Notes: generated from the letters alone by a model not told the origin. A stretch of DNA of 64,000 nucleotides from DASYAN01 sp034431765 (GCA_034431765.1 DAOUDD010000187.1:1-64000); one strand, 5' to 3'; shown: positions 1 through 8,460, numbered from the stretch's first letter. Numbers and translations are program-made.

Positions 1-987
1 CTCGCCACGTTCCTGCCGTTCGAGCGCTTCCTGAGCGGCGGCGAGCACGCGTACGACGGCGAGACCGACCTCGCCATTGGCGCGAGGTTGTGTGCCAGTG
101 CGAATCGCATTGGCAAAATCCTCACACTCCAGGCGAAGCGGCTCAATCCAATCGATATGAGGAATAGTGATCGCGCCGTAGCGGTAGGAAACGACTGGAT
201 CAGCATGGATATCCACGCCCTTGTTGTAGACCTTGATCATCTCAGCCGGATTGGTATCGTCGTACACCACCATACGCGCATCGCCGATGACAGTGACACG
301 ACGAATTTTGCAGGGATGCAGCCAGCTCACGTGAATATGCGCTGACATCCCGCTAGGAAAGTTCAGATCAAGGTGGGCGACATCGGCAATGCGTGATTGC
401 AGATGCGCATGAGCCTGAACCTTCACATGATGGGGAGTCTGCCCGAACAGGTAAAGCAAAATCGAGACATCATGTGGAGCAAGATCCCAGATAACATTGA
501 TATCGTTGCGGAAAAGGCCCAGGTTGACACGCTCAGCCTCTACACAGTAAATCTTGCCAAGGTCGCCACTCTGTACCAGCTTGCGCAGCTCATTAACACC
601 TGGACTGTATTCAAAGGTATGACCTACCATTAAGACACGACCAAGATCTTTTGCCAGCGCAACCAGTTCTTCCGCCTCTGCTACGTTTGCTGTGAGCGGC
701 TTTTCCACCAGTACATGTTTGCCATGTAGCAGAGCCTCCTTTGCCAGACGATAGTGTGTGCGAACCGGTGTTGCAATAACCACTGCATCAACATCAGCAG
801 CGTGAAAGACATCTTCAACACAGGTTGTAGTACGTGTGTGCGGTTGGTTGGCAGCAATAGCAGCCAGGCGATGGAGATCAGCATCGGCAATCATCGTTAC
901 GGAAGCCTCTGATAAACTCTCCAGATTACGAGCAATTTTAGGTCCCCAATATCCCCAACCAATCACAGCAAAACGTACATCTGCCAT
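1..987 (-). CDS. Gfo/Idh/MocA family NAD(P)-dependent oxidoreductase (3' end cut by window)
   Basis: Translation from the ATG at 987 stays open for 329 codons to the window edge, so the C-terminus is missing. The N-terminus is a Rossmann fold with GWGYWGPKIARN, and the family motif VEKPL lies near residue 100. A TWDLAPHDVS-type segment (IWDLAPHDVSIL) follows in the substrate domain. AAGGAAG lies upstream of the start. Family members oxidise or reduce sugar rings; the related WlbA/WbpB enzymes oxidise C3 of UDP-GlcNAc-derived sugars before a DegT-type transamination. The gene follows such an aminotransferase on the same strand about 100 bp away, so a two-step amino-sugar pathway is inferred. 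The exact substrate cannot be read from the sequence. Confidence 0.88.
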   Translation of the reverse strand, partial: MADVRFAVIGWGYWGPKIARNLESLSEASVTMIADADLHRLAAIAANQPHTRTTTCVEDVFHAADVDAVVIATPVRTHYRLAKEALLHGKHVLVEKPLTANVAEAEELVALAKDLGRVLMVGHTFEYSPGVNELRKLVQSGDLGKIYCVEAERVNLGLFRNDINVIWDLAPHDVSILLYLFGQTPHHVKVQAHAHLQSRIADVAHLDLNFPSGMSAHIHVSWLHPCKIRRVTVIGDARMVVYDDTNPAEMIKVYNKGVDIHADPVVSYRYGAITIPHIDWIEPLRLECEDFANAIRTGTQPRANGEVGLAVVRVLAAAQEALERQERGE

Positions 988-1086
988 AGTCTCTTCCTTT
1001 TCTCATTTTTAATTCCCGCTTCTGCTTCCCGGCAGTCTCATAGGGCGAGAGTGTGAATATGCACAGCGGAACAGGCAGGCATGTAC

Positions 1087-2211
1087 TCAGTGTGCCACAC
1101 GTGAGATACAATGCCTTTTAACAGCGTCAATCACATATGTAATTTGTTCTTGCGTCAATTCTGGGTACATAGGCAGCGAAACAATACGCGAAGCTACTGC
1201 CTCCGTCACAGGCAATTGCCCACGTGTATAGCCATAGGATGCGCAGGCAGGCTGTAAATGGATTGGAGTGGGATAGTGGATATTGGTTCCAATGCCTTCC
1301 TGCTCCAGGGCTTTGCGGAAGGTATCGCGTTCGGAGACTTGCACCACATAATAGCAGAAGACGTGGCTTCCCCAGGAGCGAATCAGGGGCACAGCCTCAA
1401 CTACATCACGCAATTGATCGGTGTATGTCTGTGCATGCTGCTGCCGCTCGGCATTCCAGCGGTCCAGATGAGGAAGCTTGATAGACAGAACAGCAGCTTG
1501 CAGTTCATCGAGACGTGCGTTCACGCCCATCCGCTCGTGCAGATAGCGTACACGTGAGCCATGATCGCGAATCATGCGCATCTTCTCAGCAAGTTCACTG
1601 TCATTTGTTGTACAGACGCCAGCCTCACCCACGGCCCCAAGATTTTTGCTGAAGTAGAGGCTGAAGCACGCGACGTCTCCCAGGCTGCCTACTCGCTTCC
1701 CCTCATAGCTTGCACCGTGCGCCTGCGATGCATCCTCGATTACACGCAGCCCGTGAACACGAGCGAAGTCGAGGATTGGACCCATCTCGGCAGGGTGTCC
1801 ATAGAGGTGAACGGGCAGAACGGCGCGCGTTCGCGGTGAGAGCACCTGTTCGAGCTGCAGCCAATCGAGCAGATACGTTTCGGGATCAATATCAACAAAA
1901 ACTGGAGTAGCACCAACCATTGCGATAGCTTCGACCGTTCCAATAAAGGTATTGGACACAGTGATAACTTCATCACCTGGACCAATCTCGCAGGCGCGTA
2001 GGGCAAGGGCAAGAGCATCGGTGCCAGAGGAAACACCCACAGCATACGAGCAAGTACAATATTGTGCGAACTGCTGCTCAAATGCCTGTTGACGTGGTCC
2101 CAGGAAGAGCTGCATGCTATCGAGCACATCTTCAAAGACAGACAGAATCTCTGGCTTTAGTGTTAGATATTGTGCGCGTAGATCGACCAGTGGAATACGG
2201 AGTGGTGACAC
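1087..2211 (-). CDS. DegT/DnrJ/EryC1/StrS family PLP-dependent sugar aminotransferase
   Basis: The protein begins with the family-typical IPLVDLRAQY, contains GVSSGTDALALAL for phosphate binding, the aspartate of EDASQAHGA and the PLP lysine in FSKNLGA, and ends with a SLPMYPEL segment. Members transaminate keto-sugars on nucleotide carriers. The frame is open to 2313, but I prefer the GTG at 2211 because it has AAGG upstream and starts right at the conserved region; the 34 extra residues of the longer form look unlike the family. About 374 residues is normal length. It precedes the Gfo/Idh gene and is divergent from the sugar transferase, consistent with surface amino-sugar synthesis. Confidence 0.9.
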   Translation of the reverse strand: MSPLRIPLVDLRAQYLTLKPEILSVFEDVLDSMQLFLGPRQQAFEQQFAQYCTCSYAVGVSSGTDALALALRACEIGPGDEVITVSNTFIGTVEAIAMVGATPVFVDIDPETYLLDWLQLEQVLSPRTRAVLPVHLYGHPAEMGPILDFARVHGLRVIEDASQAHGASYEGKRVGSLGDVACFSLYFSKNLGAVGEAGVCTTNDSELAEKMRMIRDHGSRVRYLHERMGVNARLDELQAAVLSIKLPHLDRWNAERQQHAQTYTDQLRDVVEAVPLIRSWGSHVFCYYVVQVSERDTFRKALEQEGIGTNIHYPTPIHLQPACASYGYTRGQLPVTEAVASRIVSLPMYPELTQEQITYVIDAVKRHCISRVAH

Positions 2212-2551
2212 GGCTACATCCCTTCTGCTACTTGTTTTAAACAATGTAAGATTTCGGCTTGCAATCAAGAACTGATAGAATGATAGTTCACAGAAGTGAT
2301 TGTTCAATGCCAACTGAGGTGTAAGACAGGTTTAAGTACACGCTGTTCGTAAAGAATGCTACAACCAGCAAGCTTATCCACAAGAGGAGAAAAGCGCTTA
2401 CGCATTTGCACTTATTTATGCTCTCTTTACCACATTTCCATAAAAATTCGCACCGGTTATATACCAGGATGGGCTACTCTGAGGATAAGACAAACGAAAG
2501 AAAGATGCTGCAGAAGAGTTTGTCTTATGCCAGCAAACAGGGGAGGGTATA
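2212..2551. other. Divergent intergenic region
   Basis: About 340 bp between the divergent aminotransferase and sugar transferase genes. It should carry both promoters. I see AT-rich stretches but no convincing paired -35/-10 boxes, and no RNA gene or coding potential. Confidence 0.4.
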
Positions 2552-3226
2552 ATGGTTGTTCAGTCTGCACCAATCAGGACAATTCATATCAACGCGAACT
2601 ACTTGCGCGCTAAGAGAGGTATTGATATTACTTTTACACTCTTACTTGCTCCATTTTTGCTTCTGGTTGGTTTGATAGTTGCTCTATGCATCAAGCTCGA
2701 TTCCAAAGGTCCCATCTTCTTCCGGCAAAAGCGGCTGGGCCAGAATGGAGTTGAGTTCGAGATGCTTAAATTTCGCTCTATGTATGTAGATAGCGATCAA
2801 AAAGCTCATCATGAAAAAATTCTTCTCTATATGAATGGACACAAACTTTCTGACGATCAAAGCGGTAAATTAGCCTATAAGAATGTTGGAGATTCGCGTA
2901 TCACACGAGTTGGTCGTTTCATACGTAAAACCAGCCTTGATGAAATTCCACAATTCTGGAATGTTTTACGTGGGCAAATGTCACTGGTGGGGCCACGTCC
3001 ACCACTCGCATATGAGGTCGCACTTTACGGCCCATATGAATGGCTGCGCCTGGCAGGAAAACCTGGATTAACAGGGACATGGCAGGTGTATGGGCGTTCC
3101 CGCGTCACATTTCAGGAAATGATCGATATGGACGTTTCCTATCTAGAACAACAATCGCTCTGGCTAGACATCAAATTGATCCTTCTGACGGTTCCGGTTA
3201 TGCTTTTTGCGCGAGGCGGAGCCTGA
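2552..3226 (+). CDS. Undecaprenyl-phosphate sugar-1-phosphate transferase (bacterial sugar transferase family)
   Basis: This is a 224-residue single-domain member of the PglC/WcaJ catalytic family. After an RGIDITF start there is one hydrophobic helix (about 27-50). It is followed by the conserved GPIFFRQKRLG, MLKFRSM, SLDEIPQFWNVLRG, SLVGPRPPL and GLTGTWQV motifs. The enzyme moves a sugar-1-phosphate from a nucleotide sugar to undecaprenyl phosphate at the membrane, the first step of polysaccharide assembly. The short form lacks the extra N-terminal membrane helices of WcaJ/WbaP. GGGAGGG lies upstream of the ATG. The neighbours make nucleotide sugars. The sugar specificity is unknown. Confidence 0.92.
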   Translation: MVVQSAPIRTIHINANYLRAKRGIDITFTLLLAPFLLLVGLIVALCIKLDSKGPIFFRQKRLGQNGVEFEMLKFRSMYVDSDQKAHHEKILLYMNGHKLSDDQSGKLAYKNVGDSRITRVGRFIRKTSLDEIPQFWNVLRGQMSLVGPRPPLAYEVALYGPYEWLRLAGKPGLTGTWQVYGRSRVTFQEMIDMDVSYLEQQSLWLDIKLILLTVPVMLFARGGA

Positions 3227-3252
3227 GGAGCCTCTTCCACCTCTATCTCGCC

Positions 3253-3660
3253 TTAAGAGACCTTACGAGAGAGTAGGCAAAGAAGCATAGCATGGACATC
3301 CATTGACATAGGGTAAAGCGAAAGTGCCGACCTCTTCCGATGTCGGTGCTGCAGCCTTTTCTGGGTACGCTCAATGCGTTTGAGAACCAGTTGCATATGT
3401 ACAGGATTTACGAGGACGGGGAAGATTCTGCATCCTGTTAAGGCGCTTAATGTATCGAAAACAGTCATGCTCTGTCTATACGCGATAGCAAGTGTTAGCT
3501 CATCATGTGACCTTCCGATCACCACACACTGATAACGCTTCATCACAGCTAAGGGCAATACCTGGCTATAGCGCAGTGGAACATGTGATAGCACACGCAG
3601 ACGTGGCAGAGCTTCTCCCTGGATGTCTCGTAGTACTAATTTCTGGTTCTTCTTTTGCAT
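3253..3660 (-). CDS. Solo MshEN-like domain protein (paralogue of the one at 57325)
   Basis: About 135 residues from the ATG at 3660, chosen because GGAGG lies four bases upstream; the frame is open nine codons further. The core (VPLRYSQVLPLAVMKRYQ, then DELTLAIAYRQ, then LTGCRIFPVLVNP) resembles the MshEN/T2SSE N-terminal domain pattern, in which an N-terminal P-L element is followed by LTVAM and G-x-x-V-x-PV. In secretion and pilus ATPases that domain comes before an ATPase and can bind c-di-GMP; here nothing follows it. The tail is basic (RKR). A clear paralogue lies at 57325-57681, also downstream of an OmpR regulator. Domain identity is by eye; the function is unknown. Confidence 0.6.
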   Translation of the reverse strand: MQKKNQKLVLRDIQGEALPRLRVLSHVPLRYSQVLPLAVMKRYQCVVIGRSHDELTLAIAYRQSMTVFDTLSALTGCRIFPVLVNPVHMQLVLKRIERTQKRLQHRHRKRSALSLYPMSMDVHAMLLCLLSRKVS

Positions 3661-4042
3661 AACGCCTCCATGCACAAGAAATATCACAGTTTGAGCAAGG
3701 ACCTGAGTAGCAATAGATGTATACCTTCTCCATAGACTATCGTTAGCGACAGACTCATACAGCTTGTCTTCTCTTATGTAAACGAACCTCGTTGGAGAAT
3801 GGGTTAGAACTCCATCAAATAGCAGGCGAGCAGGCTAACTCTCGCCACTTTTTCTCATGATACTCGATAGGTATTGAGAACGAATAGTAAGGAGATGGAA
3901 GATATGGTTATAAAAAGAAAATAAGGTAGAGATTTGCACACTGCTTTGGATACAAAAATACTGTATGGGATTGCAGCATTGCATTCCACTTGTTGATAGC
4001 GGATAGCCAGAGGCTACAGCTCATAAAAGTTTTCTCACGAAG
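3661..4042. other. Intergenic region between regulator and MshEN-like gene
   Basis: About 380 bp without coding potential. It contains a GGCGAG/CTCGCC inverted repeat (3825-3846) followed on the plus strand by a T-rich stretch, which could be a weak terminator or chance. The equivalent gap at 57682-58036 has no obvious similarity to it. Confidence 0.35.
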
Positions 4043-4789
4043 TCAGACCAATGCCATATGTAATGGACGAAACGTTTCCGGCGTATCGGGTCCTTTCACA
4101 TCCACTGGACGGCGGATAAGCGTATAGCCGACACCTGGAACTGTCAGGATATAATAGGGATTGCTCGGCTCCGGCTCGATTTTCTGACGGAGATGGCGAA
4201 TATGTGCCTTGATAAGCGAGACATCACCTTCACCATTGTACCCCCAGACATGCATAACGATCTGACTCGCAGTACAGACATCGTTTGCATTGATTGCCAG
4301 CAGATGTATCAATTTGCTCTCAGTGGGAGTCAGGCGTGCAACCTTGTTGCCAATCCGCACCTCATTGTGCAAAGAATCGACGCAAAGTGGGCCAACAGTG
4401 ACAACGGAAGACGGACGTTTCTCTAGCGTTGAACGCGCGCGTCGGTTGACTGCACGAATACGTGCGAGCAGTTGGGAAGGGAAAAACGGTTTGCGAAGGT
4501 AGTCATCCGCACCGCCATCCAGACAACGCACTTCATCCTGCACATCCTTGCTGTCTGTTACAACCAGGACGAGCGCATCGTGTTTCATACGCAACTCACG
4601 ACAGAGGGAGAGCAGATCCCCATCCTTTTGCACAATATCGAGGATTACAAGATCAGGCAGATGCTCCAGCCACTCTTCCTTCGCATGGGAAGTGCTGTAA
4701 GCGCGACGTACCTCGTAGCCAAGTGATTTTAGCCAGCTCGTCAACATCTCCACGAGGTCACGATCACTGTCAATGACAAGTATTTTCAC
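4043..4789 (-). CDS. OmpR/PhoB-family response regulator
   Basis: The N-terminal receiver has the acidic pocket (IDSDRD), the phospho-acceptor Asp51 in LVILDIV, the Thr of VVTD and Lys100 in LRKPF. The C-terminal winged helix (about 130-230) has RLTPTESKLIHLLA and ends in LRQKIEPEP and VPGVGYTLIRR. The GTG at 4789 is the start, behind GGGGAAG. No histidine kinase is adjacent, so its input is unknown. It is very similar to the protein at 58037-58771, and both are followed by a solo MshEN-like gene. It presumably binds DNA as a phosphorylated dimer. Confidence 0.93.
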   Translation of the reverse strand: MKILVIDSDRDLVEMLTSWLKSLGYEVRRAYSTSHAKEEWLEHLPDLVILDIVQKDGDLLSLCRELRMKHDALVLVVTDSKDVQDEVRCLDGGADDYLRKPFFPSQLLARIRAVNRRARSTLEKRPSSVVTVGPLCVDSLHNEVRIGNKVARLTPTESKLIHLLAINANDVCTASQIVMHVWGYNGEGDVSLIKAHIRHLRQKIEPEPSNPYYILTVPGVGYTLIRRPVDVKGPDTPETFRPLHMALV

Positions 4790-4906
4790 GAATCTTCCCC
4801 TGTTTACACTTTCAATGGTCTATACAAAACCATTCGGCAAGAGAGAGAAGTTCAGCAGTGCATGATCATAGAATAGAACTACGCAGTTAGAACTGCACAG
4901 TTGGAA

Positions 4907-5350
4907 CTACAGCGTCACGAGGAAACCGACACCAATACCAAGCAAGCCGCCCACGAAAACCTGCACGGGCGTATGCCCTATCAACTCACGCAAACGTTTC
5001 TCCGCCATAGGACTGCCCTGAAAGGCTTCTTCGATCATCTGATTGAGAATACGTGCTTGAATGCTTACCGCTCGTCGTACACCCGCCGCGTCGTACATAA
5101 CAATGGCAGCTAGCACCACAGTGATAGCAAAGACAGATGATGTGATACCGGCCTGACGCCCGGTAGCAGTGGCTAAGCCTGTAACCAGGGCAGAATGTGA
5201 GCTTGGCATTCCTCCCGAAGAGACGAGACGGCTGATCATCAGTTTGCGGTGTCGCCATAGATCGAGCGCCATCTTGCTCAGTTGTGCAATTGCCCAGGCA
5301 AGAAAAGCGGCAATGAGTACGTGGTTTTCAAAGAGCGATTGATTGAGCAT
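4907..5350 (-). CDS. Divergent PAP2-like (DUF212/YuiD) membrane protein
   Basis: 147 residues with four hydrophobic stretches. The family signature SSGGMPSSHSALVTGLA (about residues 44-60) and IVMYDAAGVRRAV are both present. The last segment, IGHTPVQVFVGGLLGIGVG, is also typical. DUF212 proteins are distant relatives of PAP2 acid phosphatases; the biochemical role is not firmly known. It is the last gene of the minus-strand run behind xseB, with 13 bp between them, so it is probably co-transcribed with xseAB. Confidence 0.9.
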   Translation of the reverse strand: MLNQSLFENHVLIAAFLAWAIAQLSKMALDLWRHRKLMISRLVSSGGMPSSHSALVTGLATATGRQAGITSSVFAITVVLAAIVMYDAAGVRRAVSIQARILNQMIEEAFQGSPMAEKRLRELIGHTPVQVFVGGLLGIGVGFLVTL

Positions 5351-5363
5351 ATATCTCTTTTCC

Positions 5364-5585
5364 TTACAGCTCTAGAGAAGAAACGGAGAGCGTTCCTGCA
5401 CTATCTATGCTCAATTGTTGAACCGTCAATTCTGCTTGCTGTAAGAGGTTGTTACAATGCTGGGCAAGCTTCATACCTTTTTCATACTGCTCAAGCGCCT
5501 GATCAAGTGGTAGCTTCCCATCCTGAAGTGCGTTGATGGTTGTTTCAAGTTGTGCAAAGGCTTCTTCAAATGTCAATGTTTCCAT
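5364..5585 (-). CDS. xseB: Exodeoxyribonuclease VII small subunit
   Basis: 73 residues starting METLTFEEAFAQLE, with the family hallmarks PLDQALEQYEKGMKLAQHC and a leucine-rich coiled coil. XseB binds XseA in several copies to form exonuclease VII, which degrades single-stranded DNA from both ends. I chose the ATG at 5585 because GGAGG lies eight bases upstream; a GTG five codons earlier is possible. It lies directly downstream of xseA. Confidence 0.92.
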   Translation of the reverse strand: METLTFEEAFAQLETTINALQDGKLPLDQALEQYEKGMKLAQHCNNLLQQAELTVQQLSIDSAGTLSVSSLEL

Positions 5586-5688
5586 ATCCTCGTCCTCCAC
5601 GGCTTTCGGGTTTTCTTTTTGCCGCCTGCTGCTGCAGTAGAGGAAAAGTGAGTGAAGTGAGACAACCGTCCCCCTGGACCCTCTCTCC

Positions 5689-6906
5689 TTATTGCACGCT
5701 GACAGGGATTGTGCCGTCCTGTACTCGTATTGTCAGTTGATCTCCAGATTGTACCTGGGCTGTGCTTGTCACAATTTGTTGATTCTGTGTATTGCGCACG
5801 ATTGCATATCCGCGTGCGATAGTTAATAGTGGACTCAGGTTATGAAGCTGTAGAGCCAGCCCTCGCAAGCGTTCAGTCTGGAGTATTAGAGAGTGCTGCA
5901 TCTGGATACGTAACCGTTCGCTTGTTTCGTCGAGTTGCTGCCTACGTCGTTCAATGAGTGATTGTGGGCTAGCACGGTTTAGATCGCGTAGTGCTCCCTC
6001 AAGTCCATAGTGTGCGTCCTGTACTCTCTCCTGTATCAAACCGTGCAACAGCAATTGTTTTTCTGCAAGGTCCCCACGCCACTCCTCAATGTCAGGGACA
6101 GCAGTCGTCGCGGCAGCCGTGGGCGTCGAGGCTCTGACATCGGCAACGAAATCGGCAATGGTAAAATCGGTTTCGTGTCCGACACCGCTGACGACTGGAA
6201 TACGTGAGCGAGCAATTGCGCGAGCAACGACCTCTTCATTAAAGGCCCACAATTCTTCGATGGAGCCACCACCACGCCCAACAAGTATCACCTCAGCCTC
6301 ACCATGCTCATTGAGAAGATCGAGCGCGGCCGCGATAGATTCGGGAGCCTCTACGCCCTGCACCTGTGCGGGCGCAATGATAACGCGAGCTAATGGGTAG
6401 CGATTGCTCAGCGTACGCAACATGTCACGTAACGCCGCCGCCTGAAGCGAGGTAACAATACCAATAACCGCTGGTTGGGGAGGCAAAGAGCGTTTCCGCT
6501 CAACATCAAACAGGCCCTCAGCCTCCAGCCTGATCTTTAATTGCTCGAAGCGTTGGAAAAGCGCACCCTCGCCCAGCGGCCTGACAGCTTCTACATAGAA
6601 TTGCAGCTTGCCGTCACGCTCGTAGAACGAAACCCTACCATTGACTGCGAGGGCCATACCATTGCGTAGCTCAGGCGCAGCAGAACGCAGACGGGAAGAT
6701 TTGAAGAAGACACAGAGCAGTTGCGCGTCGCCTTCCTTCAGCGTGAAATAACAATGTCCAGAGGGATAGGTTTTACAATTCGAGACCTCACCATGCACCC
6801 AGACATTTTGCAGAATATCATTCGTCTCCAGCAGCTCACGTAAGTAGAGTGAGAGCGCAGTAACGCTGAGCAACGCTGGTTCATTCCAGGAATCCAGAAA
6901 GGGCAC
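5689..6906 (-). CDS. xseA: Exodeoxyribonuclease VII large subunit
   Basis: 405 residues, the normal XseA length. The N-terminal OB fold (about 10-100) has VWVHGEVSN and SGHCYFTLK. The catalytic part has GIVTS, GRGGGSIEELWAFNEE and GVGHETDFTIADFVAD followed by RASTPTAAA. A long helical region and a C-terminal AIVRN segment complete the family pattern. In the motif after GIVTS, the usual PTGAA is LQAAA, a mild departure. A GTG start at 6906 sits six bases after the upstream accB-like stop, indicating co-transcription. Confidence 0.95.
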   Translation of the reverse strand: MPFLDSWNEPALLSVTALSLYLRELLETNDILQNVWVHGEVSNCKTYPSGHCYFTLKEGDAQLLCVFFKSSRLRSAAPELRNGMALAVNGRVSFYERDGKLQFYVEAVRPLGEGALFQRFEQLKIRLEAEGLFDVERKRSLPPQPAVIGIVTSLQAAALRDMLRTLSNRYPLARVIIAPAQVQGVEAPESIAAALDLLNEHGEAEVILVGRGGGSIEELWAFNEEVVARAIARSRIPVVSGVGHETDFTIADFVADVRASTPTAAATTAVPDIEEWRGDLAEKQLLLHGLIQERVQDAHYGLEGALRDLNRASPQSLIERRRQQLDETSERLRIQMQHSLILQTERLRGLALQLHNLSPLLTIARGYAIVRNTQNQQIVTSTAQVQSGDQLTIRVQDGTIPVSVQ

Positions 6907-6912
6907 GAGTAT

Positions 6913-7479
6913 TTATGCCTCCTCCACACTATCGAGTTTCATGAGAGGCTGTCCATACTCGACTGGCTGTCCATCCTCCACCAGAATCTCAACCACACGC
7001 CCCGCGACAGGAGCTTCAACTTCATTGATAACATTTAGCGATTGAATTGTTCCAACTAATTGACCGACCTTGACGCGATCACCAGTGGCAACTAGCGCCT
7101 TGCCCTTTGGCCTGGCCCATGCATGAAATATACCGACGAGTCCAGCCGAGACTGTACGCGTTGTCTCAGGCTGCTCTTCCTGGACGGCACTTTTGCCATT
7201 CTGCATAGCGATGGGCGGCACAATGGTCAGTTCTGCACCGGTCTCAGTAAGCTGCTGTACCTTTGCCTTGCGCAGAACCAGGCGCAGGCCCTCGCTGGCA
7301 CGATGTACCTCAACTTCAGAAACGTCACTTGCGTCTAAGAGGTGCACGAGTTGCTGCAATTGTGCCAGGCTAAGCTGTTTTTTGTCTAAAGCGGTTTCTC
7401 GATCAAAGGGATACTGTCTATTCCCGTCCATAAAAACTGTGATGCGGGACTCCCACGTTTCAACTGGGGGAGGAAGCAC
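6913..7479 (-). CDS. AccB-like biotin/lipoyl carrier protein lacking the biotinyl lysine
   Basis: The N-terminal part (QLQQLVHLLDASDVSEVEV) and the C-terminal barrel (GDRVKVGQLVGTI, then NEVEAPVAGRVVEILVEDGQ, then PVEYGQPLMKL) match acetyl-CoA carboxylase BCCP along its whole length. However, the biotinylation motif E-A-M-K-M/L is Q-S-L-N-V here: Asn replaces the lysine. This reads directly from codons TCG CTA AAT GTT. The protein therefore cannot carry biotin at the usual site. The position next to efp is typical for accB, but no accC follows. The start is unclear: a GTG at 7479 has AAGGAG upstream, a TTG lies at 7494 and an ATG at 7431. The 5' end overlaps the IscB remnant. It may be a structural or regulatory subunit, as with plant BADC proteins, or a decayed accB. 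Confidence 0.82.
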   Translation of the reverse strand: MLPPPVETWESRITVFMDGNRQYPFDRETALDKKQLSLAQLQQLVHLLDASDVSEVEVHRASEGLRLVLRKAKVQQLTETGAELTIVPPIAMQNGKSAVQEEQPETTRTVSAGLVGIFHAWARPKGKALVATGDRVKVGQLVGTIQSLNVINEVEAPVAGRVVEILVEDGQPVEYGQPLMKLDSVEEA

Positions 7480-7870
7480 CGCTCTCCTTTCCAATGCTTA
7501 CTTGAACCGACAGGCGAGTCATGATCCAACCTTGAGTAGGACGCGCTGCTCGTCCCAATTTGCGCGGTGTGACCTCCAACAGCTTCTTCCTACTGATGAA
7601 GTCTTTGATAACAAATGCTCCTTTCTCTCGCCTTCCTCCAAGGTAGCCCACGTGCCCTTTTGCTTTGACCACTTCGTAGAGTTTGAACCCCTTGACCTTC
7701 TTTGGTGCCCAGCACTTATGTTCGCTGTGCGGCCCATTGAACCGCTGATACTGGCCCGGTGGAAGACACCGAAGCTGATAAATGACTTCCAAAGGCTTAA
7801 CTACTTCGCCGATCTCGCAAGCAATCGCTACCGCGTCGTTGGCGTGAGACTTACTGAATTTCAGGCGCGT
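7460..7870 (-). pseudogene. 5'-truncated IscB (RuvC-III to C-terminal domain) remnant
   Basis: Reading the minus strand from the efp stop region gives RLKFSKSHANDAVAIAC, which resembles the RuvC-III motif of IscB nucleases; the catalytic Asp codon is at 7835-7837. It continues as GFKLYEVVKAKGHVGYLGGRR, GAFVIKD and LLEVTPRKL, resembling the C-terminal target-recognition part of IscB. The frame runs open to TGA at 7460. The upstream half (bridge helix, HNH and RuvC-I/II) is missing and replaced by efp. A TTG at 7792 could allow translation of 110 residues. No omega-RNA or transposase is visible. The fragment is probably an inactive relic of an IS200/IS605-type insertion between efp and accB. 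Confidence 0.62.
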
Positions 7871-8418
7871 TCTACGTACGATCCAGTGGTTGTATTGACA
7901 CGGATTCTGTCGCCATTAGCGATAAAGAGCGGTACCTGCACAACTAATCCTGTCTCAGTTGTCGCGGGTTTCGTACCTCCAGTCGCTGTATCGCCCTTGA
8001 AACCGGGTTCCGTATACGTGACAGTAAGTACCAATTTTTCTGGCAGATCAACTGAGAGCGGCTCACTGTTGTAGCTCACGATATCCAGCTCGATATTGTC
8101 GATCAAGTAGTTTTTAGCATCGCCAAGCTGTTTCTCCGTCAGTACAACCTCATTGTATGTACTGGTATCCATAAAGTGATACTGATTACCATCCTGGTAC
8201 TGATAGATTACAGTGGCACGATCCAGGTCGATGCGACGGAATTTATCACCAGCGTCACACGTTCGATCAATTGTCGCACCAGAACGAAGGTTGCGCAACT
8301 TCATACGCACAATCGCACCGCCGCGACCTATCTTGACGTGTTGCCAGTCAAGAATACTACAGAGCTGACCTTCAAATTCGATGGTCACCCCTCTTTTTAA
8401 ATCACCGGTAGAAATCAT
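7861..8418 (-). CDS. efp: Translation elongation factor P
   Basis: 185 residues, full length, with the three-barrel EF-P layout: KOW-like N-terminus (STGDLKRG, VKIGRGGAIVR), the YQYQDGNQYHFMDTSTYNE segment, and the C-terminal signature beginning YTEPGFKGDTATGG and ending GDRIRVNT. EF-P relieves ribosome stalling at polyproline. The loop residue that is lysine in the E. coli type is Arg32 here; an arginine at this place is rhamnosylated by EarP in some bacteria, but no EarP gene is in this window. GAGGAGAGG lies before the ATG. It sits 42 bp downstream of the M24 peptidase gene. Confidence 0.97.
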   Translation of the reverse strand: MISTGDLKRGVTIEFEGQLCSILDWQHVKIGRGGAIVRMKLRNLRSGATIDRTCDAGDKFRRIDLDRATVIYQYQDGNQYHFMDTSTYNEVVLTEKQLGDAKNYLIDNIELDIVSYNSEPLSVDLPEKLVLTVTYTEPGFKGDTATGGTKPATTETGLVVQVPLFIANGDRIRVNTTTGSYVERA

Positions 8419-8460
8419 AGATAGCCTCTCCTCACACTTTTATCAGCTTTTACTGTGTAA

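Noticed and set aside
7193..8074. Plus-strand 293-codon frame across accB and efp
   Set aside because: It lies opposite two well-supported genes and the IscB remnant and has no domain or ribosome site.
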